Source of the DNA: Plenodomus lindquistii | Taxonomy: Eukaryota; Ascomycota; Dothideomycetes; Pleosporales; Leptosphaeriaceae | DNA length: 64,000 bases | Direction: 5' to 3' | Assembly: GCA_025504975.1 (NCBI GenBank) | Contig: JANUWI010000017.1 | Coordinates: 62,001 to 126,000, forward strand | In this document: positions 44,779-55,918 of the stretch, piece by piece | How positions within the stretch are numbered: position 1 is the first letter of the stretch | Layout of the letters: the number at the start of each line of letters is the position of its first letter | Position numbers and translations under genes: made by a program | The notes under the pieces: model-generated | What the model saw: only the letters and a program-made list of their open reading frames with translations | What the model was told of the DNA's origin: nothing | Databases searched by the model: none

Positions 44779-46383
44779 CTACTCCCAATCCTCCTCATCA
44801 CTCTCCTCCTCAACAACCCTCTTCTTCTCCTTCTCCGTCATCGGACTCCCCGGCGCCCGACTCGTCGCCCCACTCCCACTCACAACATCATAACTCGCGT
44901 CACTATCTGCAACGCTCTTGTCGTCGTTTGAACTGGGCTTGAGCGTCTTTGTCGAGGCGGCGAGATTTGTGGATGTGGATGTAGAGGGGGATTTTGCGCC
45001 GCCAGTGGTGGTGGTGGTGGTGCGGGGTGTCGCTGTTGTGGGGCGTGAGGGCGTGGAGTCGTCGGAGTCGTCGTCGGATTCTTCTTCGTCTTCTTCTTCT
45101 TCTTCTTCGGAGTCGGTAGTCTCTTCTTCGGAAGAGTCGGAAGTTTCTTCTTTGAGGGGGGCTTTGGTGGTGGATGGGGATGTGGTTGGGGCGGGTTTGG
45201 CGGTGGGTGAGGTGGGTTTGAGTGTTTGTGCTGGTGCTGGTGCTGGTGCTGAGGTGGAGGGTTTGACGTCGTCTTCCGAGTCTTCGTCTGAGTCTTCGTC
45301 CCAGGCTACTTCTTCTTCGGCAATGGGCGCTGATGCTGGATTGTGGTTAGCTTGAGGGGGTCTGACCGATTCTAGCTAGAAAATCAACATACCCTTGAGC
45401 ATCTCCCGTCGCCTAGACTCCTCACTCTCAATTACGTGTCGCAAAAAGTAGTATCTGCACCAAAACACACTATACTCGACCTTCTCGGGCACACACTTTT
45501 CCATTGCGCTCCTCAGCTCTTGGTGCTTGTCCAAATCCTTTGCAATCGCGTCGGTCTTGGCGTCGACATTGAAGCCCGCCTTCCACTTGTCCCACTCTGG
45601 GCTGGCAGGGTCTTTGAGGAACGAGTCGAGCGTAGAGTGGATGACGTGGAGTTGGGCATCGAAGCGTGTCGCATGCACGACCTTCTTTCCACTGCTGTCC
45701 TTTGACTCGAACAGCACGTCGCCGTTTTTATCGGCCTCTGAGCCCGACTCTGGTGGGGCAATGGTGACGGCTTCGCGGAGGAAGTTGCGGATGTTGCTGC
45801 CAAACTTGAGGAGAGCCTCGTCTGCTGCGTCTTCTGCTTTTTCAATGTCCTTGAGGCGCTTTGTGGCTTCGGAGCGGAAACGCGAGAGTATGCCCTCTGC
45901 TTCCCTGACAATGTCGGCGGGCAGTGACTCGGGCCGATCAGGGTGCACTTGCACCTCTTCCTTTGGCTGACGGGCTGATTTGTCTGTCGAGCTGGAAGCG
46001 GCGGCGGCGGCGGCGTCGGTGGCTTGGAGGGAGAGGTTGCGCGCGTGGCCGATGAGGGTGGAGACGCCGGCTGTTGCGTTCTTGGTGAGGGGAGCGTACT
46101 CCTTCTTCGCCGTGTCGTAGTACTGCTCGCCCTGTCGCATGTCGTCAGTGTATTGTCTGTTTCAGGGTGCATGTGTTGCTCGCACCTGCTTCTTCACCGT
46201 CCCCAGAAACCCGCCCAATCGCGCCGCCCACGGGCTGCTGGAGATTGCCTTGTATGCATCCTGAAACTCGGCGTTGAAGTTGCTCGTCGTCTCTTGGTGG
46301 GTGCTGTCTCTGCTGCCAGACTGCTGCTTGGTCGGGTCTTGCGGGTAGCTTTCTTCTTGGATGTGGTCGTAGGCCGAGTCCAT
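44779..46383 (-). CDS. BSD-domain protein, Dos2-like
   Basis: Three exons, 46383-46186, 46131-45393 and 45335-44779, give 497 residues. The first 65 residues include SPWAARLGGFLGTVKKQ, joined across the intron to GEQYYDTAKKEYAPLTKNA, an amphipathic, synapse-associated-protein-like lead-in. The BSD domain covers about 210-275 (PEWDKWKAGFNVDAKTDAIAKDL...LRSAMEKCVPEKVEYSVFWCRYYFLRHVI), with the two helices and the conserved FW. The third exon is not visible as one long ATG ORF. It encodes an acidic tail with DEDSDEDSEDD, Ser/Pro/Thr runs and poly-Glu, ending EESDEEDWE. This matches fungal Dos2-like BSD proteins. The molecular role is poorly defined; BSD domains also occur in TFIIH p62. Nuclear or cytoplasmic place cannot be told. 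Confidence 0.88.
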
Positions 46384-46684
46384 GGTTGCGGCGTCACCCG
46401 GACGAGGATGGGTGGAGAGGACGAGGAGAGGAGAGTGTTATGCGGTTGGCCACCGATGAGTAAGACGGGCGGGAACATGCAGGGTCCACTCGAATGCGGC
46501 ACGCTGCCCCGCCGGAACCAGCGCGCTTACGGTAGCAGTCGACTTGTATGTACATTCCATGTCACACGAGATGGCCTTGCGATATGAGACCGTCTAAATA
46601 CTGCATTGGGTATAGAATCGCAAGCACTTTTACAATGGCACTCGTCGCCCGTCTGTTGGACGCTGCGCCTGGATGTTGACCTTC
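46384..46684. other. Short spacer between Dos2-like and Tsr2 genes
   Basis: 301 bp: promoter of the Dos2-like gene and 3' flank of the Tsr2 gene, both on the minus strand. No element recognised. Confidence 0.5.
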
Positions 46685-47307
46685 TCACCTCTTGTTCTTC
46701 CCCACCACTTTTGTAAACCCATCCTCATCCACCTCAGGCGCAGCCTTGGGTTTCGCAGGCACCAACGCCGGCGCATCCCCCATCTCCACGTCCTCCTCTT
46801 CACTCTCCTCATCCACACTATCCCACTCCCCCTCCTGGTTCTCCTCCCTCACACTCACACTCCCCGTTGCAACCTCCTTGCCCTTTCTCTCCTCCCACTT
46901 CTTATGTAGCGCATCCACCGTCTTGGTGCTCCCCTCGCTCAACTCCTTCCGTATCGCCATGATGTCCTGCGCAGTCTTGACCTCGGTCTCGTCTTCTAAC
47001 CGCACCCCGAATTCGTCTTCGAGCACCTGGAGCAGCATGACTTCGACGTCTTCCGTGTCTGTGAGGGGGTCCGAGGCGAAGAGTTCAGAGATCTGGCCAG
47101 CGAGCCAGTCGCGCTTGTCTGACGAGTCGGGGCCGCCCCATTGGTTTTGCACGGCGACGGTGAGGTCGGGCCAGTTGAAGAGGGCGTGCCAGATTCCGAG
47201 GTCGAATTTGGATTCGAGGTGCTCTGTGCAGCCAAGGTTAGAATTCATGGTAAGGTGATTGGAGTGGACGTACCCGGTATTGTGAGTGTCGCTGATGTCG
47301 AGGTCAT
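46685..47307 (-). CDS. TSR2: Pre-rRNA-processing protein Tsr2
   Basis: A 34-nt first exon (47307-47274, MTSTSATLTIP) and a second exon (47223-46685) give 190 residues with a phase-1 junction. The longer unspliced frame reads through the 50-nt intron and is not credible. The core, EHLESKFDLGIWHALFNWPDLTVAVQNQWGGPDSSDKRDW, has the WGG signature of Tsr2 (PF10273), followed by the helix LLQVLEDEFGVRLEDETEV. An acidic segment (DSVDEESEEEDVEMGD) and the conserved end DEDGFTKVVGKNKR follow. Tsr2 is the chaperone (escortin) of ribosomal protein eS26 during import and 40S assembly. The acidic tail probably contacts basic eS26. It acts in nucleus and cytoplasm. Confidence 0.93.
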
Positions 47308-47799
47308 TGTAACGAGTTATTGTTTGCAGTAAACTTGAACTTTGAACGTGTTTTAGCAACGTTGTTCACTGGTTGCTCTTTCATTGCTGTGACGCAAAAA
47401 AAAGGTTTATCGATAAGCCAATGTCACGTGCTGGCGCGGCTGGCTTTCCGCTGTATGAGATGTTATGTATACGTTACGCATGAGTGTAGAGCAGACAAAG
47501 GACAACCGCAAGGAAGGTTGATTGATGCGATGGAGGAGGCAGCGAAGAGTCTAGTATGTGAAAGTTGGGTATTCTCTGTCTATCCTATCCATATAAACGC
47601 CATGCCTGACGATCATCCATTCAATGTAATAATAAACCAAGCCGCCCGCCATGCTCATGCTCGTAGACAACACAACACCACAATGCAATCCAGTGAGTCT
47701 CGTAATACCCAGTGACACGCAAAACCAGCTCCAGCTCTTCTCATGCCCTACAACCAAACACAAGGCAAAGGTCTCTCAGAAACATCAAAAAGGGGACAA
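47308..47799. other. Spacer between Tsr2 promoter and creD 3' end
   Basis: 492 bp, with the Tsr2 promoter on the right of its start and the creD 3' flank. The A run at 47396-47403 and short ORFs have no meaning I can see. Confidence 0.5.
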
Positions 47800-49694
47800 T
47801 CACCTCCCATCATCACTCGTGCGCGGACTCTCCCGTCGAGAGTTATGCTGCGTATTCCGATACGTCTCTTCATTCAGGGTATCCAGACTGCGTGCAGGAC
47901 TTGGCGTTGTCCCTCTACTTCCTCGACTCCGGCTCGGACTACTGGGCCGACTCATTGCAATCTCATAGGTCGGAAGCGCCATGTCCGATACAACAGGGGA
48001 CCCGTACGCCGCCGGTGTTCTGACCGCAGTGTTGTAGCTCGGTGTGCGGGCCAGCGCTGCCATATCGTATGATGATGCAGAGTTTGAAGAGGGAATGTCA
48101 AAGTAGGAGGAATCCTGGGGGTGTGCGGGGGTGCTGTCGCCCGAGGACTGGTGGCCGCGGGGCGTGTGCGAGGCGAAGCGCGAGCTATGGTCCGAGTGCG
48201 ACATGTCGAGGTTTTGGAGGCGGTGTTGGAGAGCGATGGCTGAGGCGCCGCCGCCGGGTTGGTGCGCGGCGACTGCGTCGAGCGAGGTGAGGTCTTCGGC
48301 TGAGCCGGAGCGCGATTGGGCGTAAAAGGGCGTGTTGGCACCGCTGTTCATTACCGAGTGGAAGCCTGGTGTCATGAAGCCCGAGGGGTCGATGTCGTTG
48401 TAGAGCTCGTCGAGTTGGTGGAGACCGTATGTAGGTGGGGCGTTTTGGTTGACTTCGTCTTGGATGGCTTGTTGATTAAGGATGTTGGCGTCGACTACTA
48501 CGCTCTGGTCTTCGTTTGGCGGGAGGTTGGGCGAGATGAAGAGGTGGACGTGGTTCTTGACCAGGAGCTGACTCGTGTGGCCCTCTGGATTCTTGAGGTT
48601 CACATATAACCGCAGCTTGTGCGTCAGGCGGATATTCTCAGTATCGACAGACTGCCTGCAGTGCTTGAGCGATCGTGGGAGGTCAAGCTTCATGGAGAAG
48701 CGGTGCGACTCGTCAAAGAGTGCGTCTACGTCTTCTGTGCCGTTTGGTACCATTCGCGCCGAGTCTGCGGGCATGTCGCCCTCTGTAACTGCGACCTGCA
48801 CATCCGCCTGGTGGCTTATCCGGCGACCAGCGTAGTCTGCGAACAATTGCCGTGACTCAATGAGCTCCATCTTGATCGTTGAGATCTCCACGCCCTTCCT
48901 CAGCGGTATCAACACGAAATCGGCTGTGATGTGTGTGCCGATAATGTAGTTCTTCTGCGGCACGGTAATCTTATACGCCAGCTTGTTCGCCCAGATATCC
49001 TCGTTGATCTGCTCCATGGGCTGTGTCTCAAGCAGGTCGCGTCCGAGGGTGCGGATCACGCGAATGTGGGATGAGGCAGAGAGCTGCTTGCTCATGTACC
49101 CGCGATCCACATGCGCCTTGAGATTGTATACGACCCAGTTTGTGGGTAGGCCCTCGACGCTCTGGTCCAGATTGCTGGGCAGCTTGAACGAGAAGTTCCA
49201 CTCATGGTACCCCGCGTTGATCTTGTGCGATTTGTTCTTGTTGCCGCCCTCGACGGGGAACAGATTCAGGTCTTCGACGAGGAAGTTGGTCTTTTGCGTG
49301 ATGGGCTGCGGGCTCACCGTGTTGGTCAAGTGCCATCTAGCCGCAACATGTCAGCAAAACCAATCCTCGACACCTTTACGGGAATATGGAGGGGCTGTTC
49401 ATACGAGACTTTGCGCGTGCCCGTGAGCGTTATGCGCACACTCCGCACCGAGAGGGACTCTGGGTTGTTGAGCACCAGCTTGCCCTTGAGCTCCGTCTCA
49501 TGGCTCTCCGAACTCTCTCCATAGAAGACGACAAAAGGCGACTCAGGCCTAGACAAGGATTAGGATCTCCCATACAGTCATGGTGGGAGTTTTTGCTTTC
49601 ATTGCCCAAGGCAAGAAGAAGCTGGTTTTGCGTACTTGATCTCCAAACAGGGCGCGGCGTGTTTGCCGAAAACGCCGACGCTGGGACGAGGCAT
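47800..49694 (-). CDS. creD: Arrestin-like ubiquitin-ligase adaptor, CreD/ART type
   Basis: Exons 49694-49636, 49548-49405 and 49336-47800 give 579 residues. The start MPRPSVGVFGKHAAPCLEIK continues across the intron into PESPFVVFYGESSESHETELKGKLVLNN, an arrestin N-domain with conserved SVRITLTGTRKVSWHL. The C-domain follows (KLAYKITVPQKNYIIGTHITADFVLIP; LTHKLRLYVNLKNPEG). Two PY motifs for binding NEDD4-type WW domains are seen: PPTYG at about 338 and LPTYE near 530. The tail is Ser/Pro-rich (RPSSPSRSRGSRGTTPSP), probably phospho-regulated. In Aspergillus nidulans CreD acts with the ligase HulA and genetically opposes the CreB-CreC deubiquitinase in carbon catabolite repression. creD versus a close ART paralogue (ApyA/Rod1-like) is not certain from sequence alone. 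A creC-like gene lies next to it. Confidence 0.87.
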
Positions 49695-50850
49695 GGTGGA
49701 AAGCGAAAGCGAGTGTTACAGCCGAGGTTTGCGTGGATTCACAGACGAACCACCACGAGCATCCCACTCTCTTCACAAAGATGGTACGGTGGAGATACGG
49801 GTTCAATCCTGTAGGAAGCTTGGGGTCCAACTTGGGTGCAAAGTAAGCAAGGAGAACTGTCTCTCCGGCAAGCCGTTTTGCGGATGGGTGCAGTCGGTGG
49901 CTTTGTCGTGCGAATGGGGTGATGATGGCGAGACACCTGGAGATACGTATGCGTGAGATGTGAGTATTGGAGGGTTGTATATAAGCGTTGTTGAGTAATG
50001 TTGGCCGTTCTTGGAAGTCAGCCCTTTAGTAGTGGCAGCTAGACTGGCTGACTGGAGGGATGATGCAACAAGGCAGGAGGGATTCGAGCCGAAAGCAAGT
50101 AGTAGTAGCAAGTATCAACCACCACACAAATCACCGCGGGAAGAGGGTTTGTATAAACACGAGTCGAAATCTTGGCTCAGCTTTGCACGGCCGTGAACCA
50201 TGGCCCTAGACTAGAATCAAAAACATGCATGAGGCTGGGTACTCGCTCAGCTCTCTCCTGGGAGCCCTGAGGCGTGCGTGGGATTAAACCACGGGTAAGG
50301 GCGGCGCGCCAGTCACAAACCACCAGCCATGATGCAACGCAACGGATCCCAGCCCATGTGCACCCTGATGAGCTCACGGTACGAAGAAGCGGGGCGGCGA
50401 TTCTGGCGCAGCTGCTCGCGTCATAGTCCTGAGGGGCCCTATCTTGGAGCTACAGTGCTACACAGTCTAGCGCGCTGCTCTGGTCTTTGAGTTTTTCTGG
50501 CGCAGGAACGTTAGGTTCAGTGTGTTGATGTGTAGGCAGGGATGCTGAAAGAAGGTTGTCCGATAGCTTCCCGCGAACGGCGTGATGTGCATTGACACAT
50601 GCCTGTTCAGACATGTCGTACTCTACTGTTTCGATTCACCCAAAGATCAAGATGGAATCGGTAGAGTAGAGAGTAGACACGTGCATGTCGTACCGCCCCT
50701 CTCGCCCCTTCGTACATAGTCCGTCCACCAATTACAAACACAAAACTTTCCCATGTACCTCGATATCGCTATCAACCAGGAAAAAACGCCCGCTCCGTCC
50801 TTGGCAATGGAACACAGGGATCTCAGCGATTGCGAACGTGCGCCACACAT

Positions 50851-50893
50851 TGCATGCATCCATGCATCCATGCATCCATGCATCCATGCATCC
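50851..50893. repeat. (TGCATCCA)n tandem repeat
   Basis: An octamer TGCATCCA repeated about five times, near-perfect, in the creD-creC spacer. Partly palindromic (TGCA). Confidence 0.9.
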
Positions 50894-51282
50894 CTCCACG
50901 GGACGCACGCCATCGAAAACCCACGCCCATCGGGCCCAAATACCGCAGCGCAACCGCAACATAGATAAACCACATGCTCCAACCGTCCCAAAACACTGGC
51001 GAGCAAATGCAGATAATGCACCTCGCCGGTATATGCAAAAGATGACTAGGTACTCTAGGAGCTGACTTGACTTGACTTGCAATGCCCATGTGTGCTCCAT
51101 CAAGGTCTCATGATATTTCTGCATGATCGCAAACTGCAATAACTTGGCTTATCTGTGCCTTGACTGTGACTTTGAATCCATACCCAGCCCAGCTATCTCT
51201 ACAATGCTGCTGTGCAATGTGATGATGGCGGGGAATACCTATCACTTCCCACCCCCATCCCATCATTCCATCGCCATCATCT

Positions 51283-51308
51283 GCCACGCCACGCCACGCC
51301 ACGCCACC
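51283..51308. repeat. (GCCAC)n pentanucleotide repeat
   Basis: Five copies of GCCAC in tandem on the plus strand. Confidence 0.9.
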
Positions 51309-51456
51309 ATCCACGCCTCACCCTCGGCCACGCCGCCGACCGCAGCCCTGAAACACAACACACAACACGCACATAACGCACGCCCATCACATAACGTTTT
51401 CCACGAACAAACGCCGATATCTCTTGCCCCCCAAGCCCAGCCCAAGCCCAATCCCG

Positions 51457-51472
51457 CCCCCCCCCCCCCCCC
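51457..51472. repeat. Poly-C run of 16
   Basis: Sixteen consecutive C bases followed by CCTCCTCGG context; prone to length variation and sequencing error, and G-quadruplex-capable on the minus strand. Confidence 0.9.
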
Positions 51473-52369
51473 TCCTCGGCCCGAGCAAAGAAAAAAAAAC
51501 CAAAATCTGCAGCTAAATGCCAATCTAGCCTTGCATTGCCGCACGCAAGCATGTGGGCACCACGCGCTTTGAGCAACCGAGACCGCAGAGCCTCATCTTG
51601 TTTTCCCTCACATCGGGCTTGGTGAGCATGGGTTAGGGTAGAGTATGTATAGCTGGGCTCTAGCGTCGTCGAGAAAGTCGGAAACAAAGTAATGTGTGCA
51701 GGTTCATGGCCACAGCATTGTTCATTACTTTTCAGAATTCTAGTACAGTGCGAGTTAGGTCTAGAGGGTAGTTTGCTAGCGTTTTGAGCTATTCAGGCAT
51801 AATTTGCGTTGGTGGTGTAGCAAGAGAGCGTGGTTGTGGTGTTTGTTAATTCCGGTTTTCTCGCCGACGCAAGAACTGGGATGTAGAGTAACTAGGTGGG
51901 TATGCTTGTGGGTATGTACACCTCCACATGTTACATGTTGCAGCGAGTGGATACAAGGCGATGTAGGTGTAGACAGTAGAAGCGAAGTGGATAATTGTCG
52001 CGTCCATTCGCTCCCGCAGACTAGAGTCGATGTAGATGTAGAGTACTCCTAGATGCAAATCTCCCTCTTTGCTTGAACACGAGTAGGTATCCACAGCGCA
52101 CGGGAACATATTCGCATATGCAATGCGATGCACATATCTCAACTTCTTCATAGCAGTCAATGCAACTAGGTCAAAAGTACCAGTACAAGAGCTACACGCA
52201 GGAGCCGGACCACAATAGTCAGTCTAGATTAGATAATGTACAGCATACCATGCACGCCGGCGCGCCATGTGCATGGCATGGCAACGTCTGCTTGCGTTGC
52301 CTTGCGTTGCATAGGGCTGAGAAGTTCCGGAGAAAATCGGGTGATGATGATGTGTACAGTACCTCCCGA

Positions 52370-52389
52370 CATGACATGACATGACATGT
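52370..52389. repeat. (ACATG)n pentanucleotide repeat
   Basis: Four tandem copies of ACATG; nearby at about 52286-52305 is a TTGCG/TTGCC imperfect repeat. Confidence 0.85.
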
Positions 52390-52486
52390 GCAATGGTACA
52401 TACCTTGGATGCGCGATAATAACCGCATACTTAACTGTGGACACCCTACTGTGGTTCTAGATTCTAGATCAACGGGATGACCCGTT

Positions 52487-52514
52487 CATGTGCATGTGCA
52501 TGTGCATGTGCATG
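52487..52514. repeat. (CATGTG)n hexanucleotide repeat
   Basis: Between four and five copies of CATGTG, an alternating purine-pyrimidine tract, followed shortly by GCATTGCATTGCATC. Confidence 0.85.
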
Positions 52515-52814
52515 TTGACGAATGCATTGCATTGCATCTTACACACCCTACTCTACATAACACATGATACATACATACATCCATGATATCAACCGCGGTG
52601 TTGTGTTGTGAAACCCTGTTTGGCCTTCTCGTGGTTCCAGGTTTCATGCAGCATTCTCCAGTGTAATCGAAAGAGCATCGTGTGAGATTTTTATTTTGCT
52701 TCACCCACCTGCGCAAATCCCTGAGGTCTAAGTACTCTATACTGTAGGATGAGTATTCCATGGCAATACACTCTACATTTTACCCTCCCGCTACACTACA
52801 TCTGTGATACATAC

Positions 52815-55482
52815 CTACAGATTCGCCGCAGTACCAACCCCCCCTCCTCCACCGACAACACTCCCATCATCCCCGCCAGCCCCCTCCTTTGGCCGATCCC
52901 ACGTCCTGATGTGTCCTATAGTTGCACAAAACTCTGGTCAGCAAATAGACTCGCATCGTAATTCAACACGCTTGCGCAGCGCTCCACTTGTTTCTTATCT
53001 TTGAGCGAGGACATTACTTGCATCGCCTATACCACAGTAAGAGCAGTTGCTGAAGAACTGAGCCAAGGTTTTCTCTCGCCTGCCAACTCAACAAAAACTT
53101 TCACGAGCCCGCAAGCGGGTCTTTAAAAAGCGGGTGTAGCCTCGCGCACGTACACACGACGGGCGCTTATCGTCGCATACCTTGCGACCAACAACCTTAC
53201 CAACAGTGTGCTGTGCGCATGTTGCAACGTGCGAGACTTGGTCGAGGACTGGTTTTGTCGTGCTGCAGCGAGGCCAAAACCATGGTGCAGTTTGTGTGCG
53301 GGACCATGATTTGCGCACAAACACATAACCATACCATGCTCGTCATGATCTTCTTCCTCAACAACAAAAAATTTCCGCGCCAGGGGAAAGACGAATTCTG
53401 AAAGGTGGGGGATAAGGAGAAAGGGAAATCTAAAACGTACCGTTCTTGCACGACGTGAGTATGCAGTCTTCCTCGAAGCCCAGCCAGCATAGTGGATGCT
53501 CGTCGATGGATTTGGCCTGTTGGTGATGGAAATGGCGTGGTTAGCATGGTTGGTGGCGATGCGGTATCTTTGCGTAGTACATTGATTGTTCAGATATGTA
53601 GGTTTGACTCACCAGTACGGGGGGCAGCATTGCTGTTCGCGCACGGGGCTCAACAGAGTGCACGACTTCTTCGTCGTCGAGTAAGCTGCCAGAGGTCAAG
53701 TTGGAGTTTGACCGCAAACGGTTGACGGAGCCTTCGGTGCGTGTTCGCTGCATCTTGAGATTACTCGACGTGATACTACCGCGTTGTCGCACCGATGCCT
53801 AGTCGATCGTCAGCTTATGCACAAGCCCTCTGAGATATCGGGAGAATTCTCGCAAACTTACTGCACGGGGTCGGTGTAGCATACCGACGCTGAAATCCCA
53901 CAAAAGCAATCGGCGGTCCTCTCCTACACTGCCTATTCGATAGTTGCGGTCGTCGCATCTCCAGGGATCAAATTGCACACAAGTCACCCATGAATTATGT
54001 CCTTGACAACGCGCGACCAGCATGCTGTCTTCTAGCGACCAGATGGATACGAGATCGTCTTGACCGCCCGTCACGACGTATCGGCCGTCTGGCGACCAGC
54101 ACACGCAAATCATGCCGCCGTAATAGCTCATGTAGTGATGCAATAGCTTCTCCTTTAGGAAGTCGATGATGCGGAAAGATCCATCCTCCGAGACTACAGC
54201 GAGGTGTCGCCTATCCGGCGAGAACTCGAACGCATTTACCTTTGAGCTCGAGACCTGCCAGTACGACACGGGATTGGCCTTTTGGTTTTTGGAGTTGACC
54301 GATTTCTGAATGGTAAGTAGCGCTCGCTTTTCTCCTTCTGTGGCACCGTTTTCCTGGCCTGGCATGTTCTCCTCTGGGACAAAGACAGCGTCTTCCTTCT
54401 CCTTGTCGTATACTACGAGACTGCCGTCCATGTGTGCTGCGAGAAACAGGTTTTCGCTATTGGGGAGCCACCTAATATCTGATACCGCCGTCGCGTTGAT
54501 GACACCATTCTTGTTGATACGGGTATACTTTTGCGACATGGGTTCGTACCAAATAATGTCTCCAGTCGAGAAGCCAATAATGATGTCGAGGTGGTTAGGG
54601 CCTTTTGTGATCTGGTTGATGTCGGTACATAGGGCATGCGCTTTGGTGAACAAGATCTTGGTCATGTGTTCCTCCTTGGTGGGCGAGGTCAAGTCTAGCC
54701 ATTGCAGCGCGCGGTTGATGTTGGCAAATGCGTAGAGGCCGTTGGGATTGTGCTCTTGTAACCGCTTCGTCAGGGCTTCGTGGGGAATAACTCTGGACAC
54801 GAAGGAAGAATTGCTCTTGACAATGTTGCTCTTGGGTTTCCGTCTCTTGAGAGGGTCCTTGGAGTCTTTGCCGTTGACCACGGCCAGCGCTGTGTTGCCC
54901 TCTCCAAAGACCGGTGTCCGCAGACCGTCCAATGGCGAGGTTGCGATTCCATTTGCGCTGTGTGAGCCGACGTCGCTAGCCTGGCTGTTGGACTCGTGCG
55001 GAGACTCTTGGATGCTGGGTGGGAATTGCGAGCGGGTGCTGTTCCGCGTGCCAAACCGGTACAGCTGCGACGATGATGGCTGACGAGGCGCGAGCGCGAC
55101 CAGCGACAGTTTTGTGCCACAGCTTGGCGGGGATATGGTGGTAGCGAGGGGATTTGGGTTGTGGATGGGGGCTTCGGAAGGATGGGGCGGAGGGGTGGCT
55201 AGGTGGAGGTCGTCGCGGAGGACATAGGTGCCTGGCATGGTCAGTCGCCCAGGGCACAGGCGTGGGCTGGGGGACATGGAAGGCTACACGCACCTTCTCC
55301 CACGACCAGCTGGTACTCGGGCCCAGTGGGATGGCTGATGCTGTTGTTGGTCTCGATAAGCTGGCCCGGCGGAACGCCAGGGTAGTTTCCTATGGGATAG
55401 CGAGGCGGCGGCGGCAGGACACTGCATCGAGGTCAGTCGACGTGTGCTAGCGACGCGATTGGTGCGAGGGCACTCACAACAT
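52815..55482 (-). CDS. creC: Catabolite repression WD40 protein CreC
   Basis: Six exons, 55482-55478, 55421-55294, 55231-53862, 53798-53613, 53516-53441 and 52915-52815, give 621 residues; every phase agrees. The 5-nt first exon (ATG TT) plus exon 2 yields MFVLPPPPRYPIGNYPG, the typical start of CreC orthologues. It continues ETNNSISHP...LVVGEGTYVLRDDLHLATPPPHPSEAP. WD40 units follow (FEFSPDRRHLAVVSEDGSFRIID; VCWSPDGRYVVTGGQDDLVSIW), and then WVTCVQFDPWRCDDRN and GSVGEDRRLLLWDFSVGMLHRP. The last exon, beyond a 525-nt intron, adds GHIRTWDRPKEGAG, which completes the final repeat. CreC binds and stabilises the deubiquitinase CreB (UBP46 type); the human relatives are WDR20/DMWD. Together they modulate carbon catabolite repression. 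If the last intron is retained, the frame ends TSCKNGTF at 53430. Confidence 0.95.
52916..53440 (-). other. Unusually long (525 nt) terminal intron of creC
   Basis: Donor GTACGT at 53440, branch-like CTGAC at about 52945 and acceptor CTATAG at 52917-52916, phase 1. It links SCKN-G to HIRTWDRP. Other introns here are 44-160 nt (192 nt in the Zds1 gene). It contains open antisense and sense frames but nothing recognisable. Confidence 0.85.
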
Positions 55483-55918
55483 GGCTGCAAGGCGGACGGC
55501 AATGGGTCAGTCGCAAAGAGACCCTGGCGCTGGCGCAGAGACGACGGCCACAAGCATCAGTCAAACACGGGCACTGTCGGGCTGGGACGGGCAGAGAGTT
55601 GGTTTGCCTGTAGGATTGCGGCCCGGGCGCCCTGTCCATGGAACCGCGGGCCACATGTCTGGGGAAGAAGCGGAGTTGCCCTGCCGTCATTGCAGGCCCC
55701 GTGCACGCGCCTCCATGGATGGCCTGGACCTAGACTACTGTGTAGCATCTGGAGTCTGCAAGGCTTTGCTGGGGAGGGGAAGCTTCACTCGGGCAGCCAA
55801 TCTGCATCTGGCGGGGTGGCAGGGCTGCTGGCCGGCGCATTGACAGCGCGGAACCCACCAACACTACATGCACACATCAGCATGGGACGCATGCACTAAT
55901 TCACCATGCCGTCTTCCC
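55483..55918. promoter_or_regulatory. Divergent promoter region, creC / Gem1
   Basis: 436 bp, GC-rich, between the divergent starts of creC (55482) and Gem1 (55919). No TATA element is visible. Short ORFs on both strands are not credible genes. Confidence 0.5.

Larger units (their letters stand above)
49695..52814. other. 3.1 kb microsatellite-rich spacer between creD and creC
   Basis: No credible protein gene: ORFs are short and made of repeat sequence. It contains at least five simple repeats (listed separately), a 16-C run, and pyrimidine/purine blocks. It covers the creD promoter (creD start at 49694) and the creC 3' flank. For a genome whose other gaps are mostly 0.3-1.5 kb it is long; an untranslated leader of creD or a non-coding RNA is possible but unproven. 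Confidence 0.55.

Noticed and set aside
46685..47359. Unspliced 224-residue Tsr2
   Set aside because: Would translate the 50-nt intron; spliced model gives the compact conserved N terminus.
50080..50095. GGATTCGAGCC as a tRNA B box
   Set aside because: Mismatched, and flanks do not fold as a tRNA.
50851..52514. Short tandem repeats as a CRISPR array
   Set aside because: Units of 5-8 bases without spacers in a eukaryotic genome; plain microsatellites.
53088..53547. ORFs inside the creC terminal intron as the creC end
   Set aside because: Splicing into them gives no WD40 sequence, while the exon at 52815-52915 encodes the expected GHIRTWDRP.
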